A program made the position numbers and the translations under genes. Below, piece by piece: positions 1-8,180 of a stretch of DNA of 64,000 nucleotides. The DNA is from Shimia sediminis (lineage in GTDB: Bacteria > Pseudomonadota > Alphaproteobacteria > Rhodobacterales > Rhodobacteraceae), in contig NZ_RYZK01000004.1 in the NCBI RefSeq assembly GCF_003990645.1, positions 186,001 through 250,000 on the forward strand, read 5' to 3'. Each line of letters starts with the position of its first letter. The first letter of the stretch is position 1. The notes under the pieces are model-generated. The model ran no database searches, was not told the DNA's origin, and worked only from the letters and a program-made list of their open reading frames with translations.

Positions 1-2
1 CC

Positions 3-1196
3 GATTTCTGCGAGGAAGTGCTGCGCGAGACCGGGTTGAAGATCCACGTCATCGACGGCGCCGAAGAGGCGCGGCTGTCGGCGCAGGGCGTTTTGCTTGG
101 CTGGCCCGGCTCTTATGGGCTGGTGTGCGACATTGGTGGGTCGTCGATGGAATTGGCCGAGATTGACCGCGACTCGGTTGGCAAACGCGTCACCTCGGCC
201 TTGGGGCCACTGAAGCTCAAGGATGTCAAAGGCGGCAAGAAAGGGCGGCGCGCCTATATCAACACGGTGCTGGACCAGCTGAAAGACGAGATGGGCAGCC
301 AAAGAAACCGGTTGTTCCTTGTGGGCGGCTCGTGGCGGGCGATTGCCCGGATCGACATGGAGCGGCGCGGATACCCGCTGCGCGTGCTGCACGAGTACCG
401 CATGAGCGCCAAGGCGATCAACGCCACGGCGCAATACATCAAGGACAACGATCTGGAAGAGCTGCGCCTGCGCTGTGGCGTCTCATCAAGCCGGATGTCG
501 CTGGTGCCCTATGCCATTGACGTGTTGAAAGGCGTGGTGCGCCGGTTCAAACCGCATGACATCGCGGTCAGCTCTTACGGTATTCGCGAGGGCATGCTTT
601 ACGAGCAGATGCCGGACCGGCTGCGGCGCCGCGACCCGTTGATCGAAAGCTGCCGTTTTGCCGAGGTCAAGGACGCGCGTTTGCCGGGGTTCGGCAAGGC
701 GCTTTACCAGTTCATCCAGCCGCTGTTCAAATCGGCGGACGAGGAACGCCGCCGCCTGATCAAGGCCGCCTGTCTGTTGCATGACGTCAGCTGGCGCGCG
801 CATCCGGATTACCGCGCCGAGGTGTGTTTCGACAATGCGACCCGCGCCAACCTTGGCGGTATGCGCCATTCGGAACGGGTGTTCCTGGGGCTGGCGTTGC
901 TGCACCGCTATCGCAACAAGCGCGAAGGCACGCGGTTCGAGGACATGTTCGACCTCTTGGACGAAAAGCAGCTGAAACAGGCCGAGGTGCTGGGCAAGGC
1001 GCTGCGGTTCGGGGCGATGCTGTGGTTGGACAGTTCGGCCGATATGGGCGAGTTGGTCTGGCGGCCGAAAAAGCGCGAGTTGCAATTGACCCTGCCCCCC
1101 TCGGCGGCGGCGCTTTATGGCGAGGTGGCAGAGGCGCGGTTTCAGTCGCTGGTCGATGCGCTGGAGGCCACCGGCTCGGTCACGGTTTTGAAATAG
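3..1196 (+). CDS. ppx: Exopolyphosphatase, Ppx/GppA family (5' end cut by window)
   Basis: Partial gene: the reading frame is open from base 3, and the GTG at 18 is an internal codon rather than a convincing start, because upstream residues (DFCEE) continue in frame. About 397 residues are visible. The phosphate-binding motif CDIGGSSMEL of the ASKHA-fold Ppx/GppA family lies about 40 residues into the visible part. The C-terminal half carries a helical, HD-like segment with LLHDVSWRAHPDYR. By family, it releases orthophosphate from polyphosphate or acts on pppGpp. Which substrate is preferred cannot be told from the sequence. It ends in TAG one base before the convergent stop of the next gene. 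Confidence 0.88.
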   Translation, partial: DFCEEVLRETGLKIHVIDGAEEARLSAQGVLLGWPGSYGLVCDIGGSSMELAEIDRDSVGKRVTSALGPLKLKDVKGGKKGRRAYINTVLDQLKDEMGSQRNRLFLVGGSWRAIARIDMERRGYPLRVLHEYRMSAKAINATAQYIKDNDLEELRLRCGVSSSRMSLVPYAIDVLKGVVRRFKPHDIAVSSYGIREGMLYEQMPDRLRRRDPLIESCRFAEVKDARLPGFGKALYQFIQPLFKSADEERRRLIKAACLLHDVSWRAHPDYRAEVCFDNATRANLGGMRHSERVFLGLALLHRYRNKREGTRFEDMFDLLDEKQLKQAEVLGKALRFGAMLWLDSSADMGELVWRPKKRELQLTLPPSAAALYGEVAEARFQSLVDALEATGSVTVLK

Positions 1197-1565
1197 TCAG
1201 ATATCTGTGGCGCCCTCATCGGCCCCTTGCGGGACCTCTTCGGGCTGTTTGCGGCGGATGATGATGTCACCGTTGGGCAGAACCTCGGGCGGGTGATAGG
1301 CGCTCCAGTCTTCGACCTGTTCCATCAGGTCCGCCAGAGCAGGGCCCATTTCCTCGGTAAAGGAGCGCAACGCCGGGCCGAGTTCATCCGCCCAGGTCTG
1401 CAACTCGTCCATGGTGGGTTCCATCTGCTTTTGCAGACCTTCCAGGAACAGCAGGATGCCGTCTTCCATCATCGAGCGGCCTTCGGGTGTTTCCTCGGCC
1501 ATGACAGGCGAGGCTGCAAGCGCGGCGACGAGGGCGAGACGGGGCAAAAGCGTGACAGGTTTCAT
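1197..1565 (-). CDS. Small exported hypothetical protein
   Basis: A 122-residue protein with a clear Sec-type signal peptide: basic start MKPVTLLPRL, a hydrophobic core and a likely cleavage after SPVMA-EE. The mature part is short, acidic and predicted mostly helical, with a run of Met, Glu and Leu (residues 30-85) and a basic patch IIIRRKQ near the end. I recognise no domain. It is convergent with the exopolyphosphatase gene and shares no spacing with it; the EEP hydrolase gene upstream on the same strand ends 38 bases away. Similar small exported proteins are common in Rhodobacterales, but I cannot assign a function. Confidence 0.7.
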   Translation of the reverse strand: MKPVTLLPRLALVAALAASPVMAEETPEGRSMMEDGILLFLEGLQKQMEPTMDELQTWADELGPALRSFTEEMGPALADLMEQVEDWSAYHPPEVLPNGDIIIRRKQPEEVPQGADEGATDI

Positions 1566-1603
1566 GCCCAGAAGATAGGGCGTCCCGGCCTTGATTTAAA
1601 GGT

Positions 1604-2629
1604 TCAGACGTCGATATCGAGCACCACGGGAAAGTGGTCCGACGCCACCAGCAGAGCGCCGCGCAATTCGGCCACGGCGTAGCAGTCGGGATCATCAAAG
1701 GGATGCCAGATACGCCAGTTGGGGGATTTGTCGCGCAGGTCGGACGAGATCATCACATAGTCCAGCAGCGCCTGCAGGTATTTCTTTTTCTCAGCCAGAT
1801 AGAACCGCGAAGTCGAGGCCTTCGCGCCAAAGCGCGAGCGCATGGCCTGGCGGGCGTGGGGGTCATAGAGGCAATGCGCGCCGTCCTCGCCCATGATGAT
1901 CTCGACCGAGGAACGCCCGAACAGGTCTTCGTATTCATCCAGACCCGGACCGTCGTTGAGATCACCCAAAACGATCAGGGGATCCCCCCGTTTCAGGTGG
2001 TGTTCGACCCTCTGGCGCAGCCAGATCGCCTGGGCCAGTTGCTTGCGCCGGTTGGCGATGGACATGCGCATGACCTCGTCCCGGCCCCGCGCGCCATGGG
2101 GGGCCTTGGATTTCAGATGCGCGCCAATCAGGCGAATGTCGTTGCCCCGGTCCGTGGTCAGCGCCACTTCGAGCGGGGGTTTGGAAAACCGCACCATGTC
2201 CTCGGTGGCGTCCACGTCCAGATCGATGCGGAACACCCCGTCAAAGCGGGGCGCGTCCCCTGCCCCTTTCTTGCCGGTCTCATGACCCAGGGGATCATGG
2301 CGCGCTGTCAGCTTTTCGGGGTCATAGAGCAGCGCAATTTCCTGTTGGGTGTCATTGCCAAACCCGATCAGGGCCCGGTTGCAACGCAGCTCAAAGGCGG
2401 CGGCAAAGTTTTCCAGCGCCATGACCGAGGAATGACGGCCGTTCTCATCCGGGGCCTCGATGATCATCACGGCGTCGGCGTCAATGGCGGTAAAGACGAT
2501 GCCCAGCGCCTCGATCTGCTGGGCGCGGGTGACGTCCTGACGACCGGACCAGCCATCGTCCATCAACAGACGATCGGTGCTGTCAAACAGGTTGGAAAAC
2601 CACTCGACGTTATAGGTGGCGATCCGCAT
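1604..2629 (-). CDS. Endonuclease/exonuclease/phosphatase (EEP) family protein
   Basis: A 341-residue member of the EEP superfamily of metal-dependent phosphoesterases. Family signatures in order: N-terminal TYNVEWF (residues 5-11, with the metal-site Asn), a central acidic IIEAPDENG (57-64), GDLNDGP (222-228, the catalytic Asp/Asn motif) and C-terminal SDHFPV (330-335, catalytic His). No signal peptide is visible, so it is probably cytoplasmic. The family includes DNA nucleases, sphingomyelinases and inositol phosphatases, and the substrate cannot be read from these motifs. Its ATG overlaps the TGA of the upstream J-domain gene by one base, so the two are probably cotranscribed. Confidence 0.8.
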   Translation of the reverse strand: MRIATYNVEWFSNLFDSTDRLLMDDGWSGRQDVTRAQQIEALGIVFTAIDADAVMIIEAPDENGRHSSVMALENFAAAFELRCNRALIGFGNDTQQEIALLYDPEKLTARHDPLGHETGKKGAGDAPRFDGVFRIDLDVDATEDMVRFSKPPLEVALTTDRGNDIRLIGAHLKSKAPHGARGRDEVMRMSIANRRKQLAQAIWLRQRVEHHLKRGDPLIVLGDLNDGPGLDEYEDLFGRSSVEIIMGEDGAHCLYDPHARQAMRSRFGAKASTSRFYLAEKKKYLQALLDYVMISSDLRDKSPNWRIWHPFDDPDCYAVAELRGALLVASDHFPVVLDIDV

Positions 2630-3309
2630 CAGGCGGGGGAACCGTTGATCTCGTCCCAGGCGCGGTTGATGTCGATCAGACGTTTCTCGGCCAGTTTCAC
2701 GGCCTCTTCCGGCACGCCGCGCGCGATCATGCGGTCAGGGTGGGTTTCGCGCACAAGATTGCGCCAGACCTTGCGGATGTCACTAAGAGGCATGTCTTGG
2801 GGCACACCGAGAATTGTGTAGGGATCGTGATCGGCATCCGGCACGAAGCGGGCACGCAGGGCGCGGAATTCGCGTTCGCTCATGCCGAAGATCTCGGCAA
2901 CCCGCGCGAGAAAGGCGTCTTCGTTCTCGTGATATTCGCCATCGGCCATGGCGATATGGAACAGCCCCTCCATCAGGTCGAGGTAGCTTTCGTGTTCTTC
3001 CCCGAACAGCCCCTTGATACGGCTGGCATATTCTTCGAAACCCGCGACGTCCTGTCGGGCGAGATTGAACACCCGCGCGGCCCCGGCCTCGTCCTTGCGG
3101 GCGATCTGGAACACCTCGCGAAAGGCTGTGACCTCGTCCCGCGTGACCAGCCCGTCAGCCTTGGCCATCTTGGCGCCAAGTGCCACAACGGCAATGGCAA
3201 AGGCGACCGAGCGTTCGGGCGGCGCGCGCAGTTGTTCGAAAACACGGCTCAGGCTTTCGCCTTTGGACAGCGCCGAGAGCGCGTCGGTTATGCGGGTCCA
3301 GATCGACAT
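2629..3309 (-). CDS. TerB/J-domain protein (DjlA-like)
   Basis: A 226-residue protein with an N-terminal TerB-like helical domain (about residues 35-155, with acidic metal-type motifs KADGLVTRDE and MADGEYHENE) and a C-terminal J domain (163-224) carrying the HPD tripeptide at 190-192. The HPD loop is what stimulates DnaK ATPase, so it probably acts as a DnaK co-chaperone. Unlike E. coli DjlA there is no N-terminal membrane segment. The same domain pair is common in alphaproteobacteria. It is the first gene of a likely two-gene unit with the EEP protein. The client protein is unknown. Confidence 0.82.
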   Translation of the reverse strand: MSIWTRITDALSALSKGESLSRVFEQLRAPPERSVAFAIAVVALGAKMAKADGLVTRDEVTAFREVFQIARKDEAGAARVFNLARQDVAGFEEYASRIKGLFGEEHESYLDLMEGLFHIAMADGEYHENEDAFLARVAEIFGMSEREFRALRARFVPDADHDPYTILGVPQDMPLSDIRKVWRNLVRETHPDRMIARGVPEEAVKLAEKRLIDINRAWDEINGSPA

Positions 3310-3352
3310 GGGGGGGAATGTAGTGGCTTCGCCGGGGAATGTCAGTGCGACA

Positions 3353-3832
3353 TCAGAGAATTTTCTGCATCAGCACAAGGTCCATCCAACGGTCGAATTT
3401 GCGGCCGACCTGCGGCAGACGGCCGGTCTCAGCGTACCCAAGTGCTGCGTGAAAGGCGATTGCCGCGGTGTTCTCGCCGCCGATGCCCGCCACAAGGACA
3501 TGCACACCCTTGTTGCGCGCGGCTTTTTCAAGATGCGCCATGAGTTTGCGCCCCACCCCCTGCCCGCGCGCAGCGGCGGCAAGGTAGACGGTATGCTCCA
3601 TGCTATGGGCATAGCCGACACCGCCGCGAAACTGAGAATAGGTCGCAAACCCAAGGGGTTGCCCATCGTTTTCCGCCACGAAGAATGCCCCGGCGCGGGC
3701 CGCGATCAGGGCCTGAACCTCGGCTGTCGTTTTCTCGACCGCGTTAAAGGTGCTCACCCCTTGGCGAATCTCACTGTTCCAGATCGCGGCAATCGCCAAA
3801 GCGTCCGCGTCGACGGCAGGACGGATGTTCAT
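3353..3832 (-). CDS. GNAT-family N-acetyltransferase
   Basis: A 159-residue single-domain acetyltransferase of the GNAT fold. The acetyl-CoA pyrophosphate-binding motif A is clear at residues 89-97 (RGQGVGRKL), and the C-terminal motif B region reads FHAALGYAETGRL. Overall pattern, including the N-terminal IRPAVDADA and the TVYL strand before motif A, resembles the phosphinothricin acetyltransferase-like subgroup, but the acceptor substrate cannot be predicted. Its ATG overlaps the TGA of the upstream VOC-family gene (ATGA), so the pair is probably one transcript. Confidence 0.82.
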   Translation of the reverse strand: MNIRPAVDADALAIAAIWNSEIRQGVSTFNAVEKTTAEVQALIAARAGAFFVAENDGQPLGFATYSQFRGGVGYAHSMEHTVYLAAAARGQGVGRKLMAHLEKAARNKGVHVLVAGIGGENTAAIAFHAALGYAETGRLPQVGRKFDRWMDLVLMQKIL

Positions 3833-4434
3833 CGCAGGGTCCGCACACCCGAAGGCCCGTCGAACGTGGCCTGAAACGCGGCGTCTCCTGGCACGAAAAC
3901 CAGCCGGTCATCGTGGATTGGCAGCGTCTGACGCAGCCAGGTGGCCTCGGGGTGGGCGATCTCGAACCGGGTCAGACGCAGGCCCACCGAAGGCAGGGTC
4001 AGGCCCGGCAGCTTGTCGGTCTGCCATTGGATCAGTGCCGGAAAGGCCCCGTCACAGGGCAGCTTGCCGGTTTCGGGCACCGCCATTTTCCAACGCAGAT
4101 CTCCGCGGGTCAGAGAGACGGGCATTCCAGCGCCCTTGGGCACCTCTGAGAGCGTCGCCTCGAGATCCTCGACCCGGCAGATCCAGTTGGTGATCCGGGG
4201 TGCCCCGGAAAAGCTGTCGAGGTCAAACCAGCGCGGATAGCCCGGCGCCGGAACCGACGGATCGGCGGCAATGGCTTCGAGGTAGAGCCCATCCTCGAGT
4301 CCGATCAGACGGTTATGCGTGGCAAAATGCCCGTGCTGGCCGCCCGGCCCCATTTTCACGCCCAGTTTTTCCTCAACATGAGCAATAGCTTGGTCCAAAG
4401 TCAGGGCTGACACAGCAAAATGGTCAAATAACAT
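3829..4434 (-). CDS. VOC-superfamily, glyoxalase-like domain protein
   Basis: A 201-residue protein of the glyoxalase-like group (Glyoxalase_3 type). It begins LFDHFAVSALTLDQA, followed by a GGQHGHFATHNRLI segment in which His residues could serve as metal ligands of the beta-alpha-beta-beta-beta module, then YLEAIAADPS. No specific enzyme activity can be assigned: members include lyases, dioxygenases and resistance proteins. It is the first gene of a two-gene unit with the GNAT protein, and is divergent from nhaA across an 81-base gap in which I see no regulatory motif. Confidence 0.75.
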   Translation of the reverse strand: MLFDHFAVSALTLDQAIAHVEEKLGVKMGPGGQHGHFATHNRLIGLEDGLYLEAIAADPSVPAPGYPRWFDLDSFSGAPRITNWICRVEDLEATLSEVPKGAGMPVSLTRGDLRWKMAVPETGKLPCDGAFPALIQWQTDKLPGLTLPSVGLRLTRFEIAHPEATWLRQTLPIHDDRLVFVPGDAAFQATFDGPSGVRTLR

Positions 4435-4515
4435 GCGATTTCCCCAGTTTTTGGTATTGTGCCTGTGGGGCTATGCCCCATTTATGCATCATGACCATTC
4501 AACTCAGGAATTGAA

Positions 4516-5700
4516 ATGCTGATCGCCGCAATCGACCGATTTTTTAAACACGAGGCCGCCGGGGGTATCATGCTGATGATGGCCGCTGCGGCCGCCATGC
4601 TGGTAGCCAACTCACCCCTGGCAACGGGATACAACTTTCTCCTCGATACCGAGGGCGCCATAACCATGAATGGCAACGGCATCGAGAAACCGATGCTCTT
4701 GTGGATCAACGACGGCCTTATGGCGGTGTTCTTCTTTCTGATTGGTCTGGAACTGAAACGAGAGTTTCTCGAAGGCAAACTGAAGAATCCGCGAGACGTG
4801 ATTTTGCCGGGCGCTGCTGCGGTCGGGGGCATGGCCGTGCCGGCGATCATCTTTGCGGCGCTGAACTGGGGAAATCCTGAAACCATCAAAGGGTGGGCCA
4901 TTCCGGCGGCGACGGACATTGCCTTTGCCTTGGGTATTCTGGCCCTGATCGGGGCACGGGCGCCTGCGTCCTTGAAAGTGTTCCTGCTGACGCTGGCGAT
5001 CCTGGACGACATCGGTGCCATCCTGATCATCGCAGTGTTTTATACACCCTATCTCAAGGTGCATTTCCTGCTTATGGCCTTGGCGCCTCTGGCCATTCTG
5101 TTCGTGCTGAACCGGATGAAGATCCACCGCATTGCACCCTTTGTTTTGCTGGGGATTGTGATGTGGGTGCTGGTTCTGAAATCCGGCGTGCATGCGACCC
5201 TGGCGGGCGTTGTCGTGGCCTTTTTCATCCCGCTCTATGACCGGTGGGGGAAATCACCGTTGCATTCGCTGGAACACGGGCTGACGCCTTATGTGTACTT
5301 TTTCATCGTCCCGGTTTTTGCCTTTGCCAATGCGGGTCTGGTGCTGGAAGGTCTGTCGCTTGCCTATTTGGCCAACCCGCTGCCGCTGGGCATTGTTCTG
5401 GGTCTGGTTCTGGGTAAGCAGATCGGGGTCTTTGGGATCACCTGGCTTGTGGTCAAGTCCGGCATCGCGCGGCTGCCGCATGGGGCGAACTGGATGCACA
5501 TCTATGGAGTCGCCTGTCTGGCCGGGATCGGCTTTACCATGTCGCTGTTCATCGGGGGGCTGAGCTTCAAGGATCCGGAGCTGCTGAACCAGGTGAAACT
5601 GGGTGTTCTGGGGGGCTCGATTGTCTCGGGTGTGATGGGCTTTGCGCTTCTCTACATGGCGGGAAATACCGAGGAAAAAGAGAAGGTTGCGGCCGAGTAA
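4516..5700 (+). CDS. nhaA: Na+/H+ antiporter NhaA
   Basis: A 394-residue inner-membrane antiporter exchanging cytoplasmic Na+ for periplasmic protons, close to the usual length for NhaA. About 12 membrane segments are visible. The transport-site pair of adjacent aspartates is present (D164-D165 in LAILDDIGAILI), as is the unwound-helix motif TDIAFALG (133-140) and the N-terminal RFFKHEAAGG typical of the family. A Shine-Dalgarno-like AGGA sits before the ATG. It stands alone as a transcription unit, followed by a strong hairpin terminator. This fits a marine organism, although NhaA is widespread. Confidence 0.96.
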   Translation: MLIAAIDRFFKHEAAGGIMLMMAAAAAMLVANSPLATGYNFLLDTEGAITMNGNGIEKPMLLWINDGLMAVFFFLIGLELKREFLEGKLKNPRDVILPGAAAVGGMAVPAIIFAALNWGNPETIKGWAIPAATDIAFALGILALIGARAPASLKVFLLTLAILDDIGAILIIAVFYTPYLKVHFLLMALAPLAILFVLNRMKIHRIAPFVLLGIVMWVLVLKSGVHATLAGVVVAFFIPLYDRWGKSPLHSLEHGLTPYVYFFIVPVFAFANAGLVLEGLSLAYLANPLPLGIVLGLVLGKQIGVFGITWLVVKSGIARLPHGANWMHIYGVACLAGIGFTMSLFIGGLSFKDPELLNQVKLGVLGGSIVSGVMGFALLYMAGNTEEKEKVAAE

Positions 5701-5724
5701 GCCCATCCATCAAACCGACCAAAG

Positions 5725-5748
5725 CGGCCCCGCAAGCGGGGCCGTTTT
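5725..5748 (+). terminator. Rho-independent terminator after nhaA
   Basis: A perfect 9-bp stem (CGGCCCCGC / GCGGGGCCG) with an AA loop is followed by TTTT at 5745-5748. It lies 24 bases after the nhaA stop and touches the last base of the convergent cobQ gene. On the minus strand the hairpin is followed by CTTT, so it may stop both transcripts. Confidence 0.85.
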
Positions 5749-7196
5749 CATTTGGCGACGGCGAGCAAGCCCTTGATATCCAAGTGGGTTTCCATGTGAT
5801 CGGCAAGCGCATCCAGCGTGGCCTGGACCGTGGCGTCATAGCCGCTGCCCGAGGACTTTGCCCCCAGCGCAGCGAGCCACGCCGCCCGAAAGGCATCATC
5901 CCGGAACATGCCGTGCAGGTAGCTGCCGGCGATGCGGCCATCCGCGCTGATGGCGCCCTCTTCACGGCCTGAAACGGTGGCAAAAGGGCGCGTGCGGTCG
6001 GGGCCGGTGGTGCGCCCGATGTGGATTTCATAGCCGTGGAAAGGCGTGTTTGACCCCGCGTGCACGGCCTGTGTCTCGGTCAGACGCTTGTCCGGTGTCA
6101 TCAGGGTTTCGACGTCCAGAAGCCCGAGGCCGGGGGTGGTTCCGGCGGAGCCTTCGATGCCATCAGGGTCATCAATTTGATGGCCAAGCATCTGATATCC
6201 CCCGCAAATTCCCAACACATGACCACCGCGACGCACATGCGCCTGGAGGTCGATGTCCCACCCTTGTTCACGCAGGAACGCGAGATCCCCACGGGTGGAT
6301 TTGCTGCCGGGGATGATCACGAGATCGGTGTCACCGGGGATCGGCTGACCGGCGCGCAGCATGGTCAGGCTGACACCGGGTTCCTGTGCCAAGGGGTCGA
6401 GGTCATCAAAGTTGGCGATGCGGGAAAGGCCGAGGCAGACCACCTTGAGATCGCCGTCGCCCTGCCCGTCCGCGATGTCCAGACCATCCTCGGCCGGAAG
6501 CTTCCAAGCCTCTGAAAAATATGGTAAAACACCAAATCCCGGCCAGCCGGTATGCTGTTCAATCATCGCATAGCCATCGTCAAACAGGCTGGGATCGCCA
6601 CGGAATTTGTTGACCAGAAAACCGCGGATCAGGGCGGCGTCTTGTGCAGAGATCACAGCCTGGGTGCCGACGATCTGGGCAATCACCCCGCCGCGGTCGA
6701 TGTCGCCGGCCAAAATCACTGGAATATCAGCGGCTTGCGCGAACCCCATGTTGGCGATGTCACCGGGACGCAGGTTGACCTCGGCCGGGCTGCCTGCGCC
6801 CTCGACAATCACCAGATCATTGTTTGATTTCAGACGGTTAAAGCTTTCCAACACCTTTTCCATCAGGGTGGGTTTCAACGCCGCATAGTCGCGCGCCCTG
6901 ACCGTGGTCAGGCGTTTGCCCTGCACCACAACCTGCGAGCCGACATCGGTTTCGGGCTTTAACAACACCGGATTCATATCTGTTATCAAGGGTTTGCCAC
7001 AGGCCAAGGCCTGCAACGCCTGTGCCCGCCCGATCTCGCCCCCGTCCGAGGTGACGGCGGCGTTGTTGGACATGTTCTGCGGCTTGAACGGCGCGACAGA
7101 AAGGCCCTGCCGGGTGGCGGCACGGCAGAGGCCCGCCACCAGCATCGACTTGCCGACATTCGAGCCGGTGCCCTGGATCATCAAAGCCCGTGTCAT
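5748..7196 (-). CDS. cobQ: Cobyric acid synthase CobQ
   Basis: A 482-residue glutamine amidotransferase that amidates adenosylcobyrinic acid a,c-diamide at positions b, d, e and g to give adenosylcobyric acid, using ATP and glutamine. The N-terminal synthetase domain has the P-loop-like GTGSNVGKS (9-17) and the CobQ signature [11 protein letters not shown] (36-46). The C-terminal triad-type GATase domain has its nucleophile at C331 ([10 protein letters not shown]) and a His at H428 (GSYLHGMF). Length matches the family. It is downstream of two same-strand Lin0512 genes, separated by 96 bases that hold two strong palindromes, so it may have its own regulated promoter. Confidence 0.97.
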   Translation of the reverse strand: MTRALMIQGTGSNVGKSMLVAGLCRAATRQGLSVAPFKPQNMSNNAAVTSDGGEIGRAQALQALACGKPLITDMNPVLLKPETDVGSQVVVQGKRLTTVRARDYAALKPTLMEKVLESFNRLKSNNDLVIVEGAGSPAEVNLRPGDIANMGFAQAADIPVILAGDIDRGGVIAQIVGTQAVISAQDAALIRGFLVNKFRGDPSLFDDGYAMIEQHTGWPGFGVLPYFSEAWKLPAEDGLDIADGQGDGDLKVVCLGLSRIANFDDLDPLAQEPGVSLTMLRAGQPIPGDTDLVIIPGSKSTRGDLAFLREQGWDIDLQAHVRRGGHVLGICGGYQMLGHQIDDPDGIEGSAGTTPGLGLLDVETLMTPDKRLTETQAVHAGSNTPFHGYEIHIGRTTGPDRTRPFATVSGREEGAISADGRIAGSYLHGMFRDDAFRAAWLAALGAKSSGSGYDATVQATLDALADHMETHLDIKGLLAVAK

Positions 7197-7220
7197 TGGT
7201 TAAGGTTCCGTAAAATGACC

Positions 7221-7268
7221 ATGTTGTACAACATTTTTGACCCCGACTCTCCAAGTTGTACAACTTGG
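7221..7268 (-). promoter_or_regulatory. Two palindromic operator-like sites before cobQ
   Basis: Two perfect palindromes share the core GTTGTACAAC: ATGTTGTACAACAT at 7221-7234 and CCAAGTTGTACAACTTGG at 7251-7268. Their centres are 32 bases apart, about three helical turns, so two dimers could bind on the same DNA face. They lie 25-72 bases upstream of the cobQ start. I know no regulator for this exact core; the TTGT/ACAA half-sites resemble some GntR-type operators. Binding is inference. Confidence 0.6.
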
Positions 7269-7292
7269 ATACCCCGTGATTTTAACCCGAAT

Positions 7293-7637
7293 TTAACCCT
7301 GTTTCGGCAGAAAGGCCTCGACCGCAGCCGAGGCGATGACCAGCACGTTGCCGGTATCGGGGTTGGTGACGTTGAGACCACCAAAGGTGGCGGTGACGGT
7401 GGCTGTTCCGCGCGGGAGTTTGGCGGTGAGGGCGGTGATGTCGACCTTGTCCGGTTCCTGCACACCGATGGTGACCTGCACGCGCATGTCGGTGTGGTCC
7501 AGCCCGAGGGCATCGAACATCGGGATCGAGGAATGGCGGATGGCGTCTTCGATGGCGCGGGCGGCGGCCTTGGTATAGTCCTGCCCGTACTGATCATTGC
7601 CCATGCCCATCTCGATGATGAAACGCTGATCGCTCAT
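7293..7637 (-). CDS. Lin0512-family protein, paralogue 2
   Basis: A 114-residue protein of the uncharacterised Lin0512 family. The start is the ATG at 7637, which overlaps the TGA of the upstream paralogue (ATGA). Longer readings of the frame only run into that paralogue. It shares with its neighbour the pattern GQDYTxAAxRA (residues 18-28), DM-x-V-x-V-x-VGVQxPDxxD and a C-terminal GN-x-VIA segment. There is no signal peptide or membrane span. The two copies are tandem duplicates with strong divergence. The place in a cobalamin locus between cobO and cobQ suggests a link to that pathway, but no biochemical role is established to my knowledge. Confidence 0.82.
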   Translation of the reverse strand: MSDQRFIIEMGMGNDQYGQDYTKAAARAIEDAIRHSSIPMFDALGLDHTDMRVQVTIGVQEPDKVDITALTAKLPRGTATVTATFGGLNVTNPDTGNVLVIASAAVEAFLPKQG

Positions 7638-7978
7638 GAGGGGTCCCCCAGATCGAGCGCCACGGAGATGGCGACATTGGCGATGACGGTGGGATTGCCG
7701 GTGGGGCGCGGGACGTCGAGGCCACCCGCGACCGGGGTGACGGTGACCTGGCCGTATGGAAATATTTCCGCGACCTTGGCGGTGTCGATCTGGTCGGGTT
7801 GCTGGACGCCGACCTCGACCGTGATGAGCATATCGGATTTGTCCTTGCCGAAGAGTTCGGCGAGGTTGATCGAGTTGTGCCACAGCGCGTCTTTGACCGC
7901 GCGACAGGCGGCTTGGGTATAGTCCTGACGGCGCAGCGACGACCCCATGCCGAATTCGGTGAGCAGGCGTTTTTTCAT
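7634..7978 (-). CDS. Lin0512-family protein, paralogue 1
   Basis: A 114-residue Lin0512-family protein, identical in length to the next gene and clearly homologous to it (RQDYTQAACRAVKDAL, VEVGVQQPDQID, GNPTVIANVA). It begins MKKRLLTEFGMGSS, preceded by a G-rich stretch that could serve as ribosome-binding site. No catalytic residues can be recognised. The repeated alternation of short hydrophobic strands suggests a small alpha/beta fold that could form a heterodimer with the second copy; that is inference. It is about 200 bases downstream of cobO on the same strand. Confidence 0.82.
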   Translation of the reverse strand: MKKRLLTEFGMGSSLRRQDYTQAACRAVKDALWHNSINLAELFGKDKSDMLITVEVGVQQPDQIDTAKVAEIFPYGQVTVTPVAGGLDVPRPTGNPTVIANVAISVALDLGDPS

Positions 7979-8109
7979 GTGTTTGAGCCCCCTTCAAAAG
8001 TTTCGCGTAGGTCAGCGCCCGCCCCGAGGTGGGGTCTGCGTGACCCGGAAAGCAGGCACTTTATCCCGAAACCCCCGGACGTCGGTTTAATATGTCCAAA
8101 CGATGCAAA

Positions 8110-8139
8110 AGCGCCCGCCTGGGGGGCGGGGCGGGCGCT
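8110..8139 (-). repeat. GC-rich palindromic element, likely cobO terminator
   Basis: A perfect 9-bp inverted repeat (AGCGCCCGC at 8110-8118, GCGGGCGCT at 8131-8139) encloses a G-rich loop. Read on the minus strand it ends in CTTTTGC, so it may terminate cobO transcription. Closely related elements occur at 8883-8919 and 18459-18489, so it also looks like a dispersed palindromic repeat. Confidence 0.6.
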
Positions 8140-8180
8140 GACCGGGCTGGTCGCCCGGTTGATTTCCTTGGGTCGGAGTG

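Noticed and set aside
1634-2821. 395-codon open frame on the plus strand
   Set aside because: Antisense to the EEP hydrolase and the J-domain gene, which have family motifs in order.
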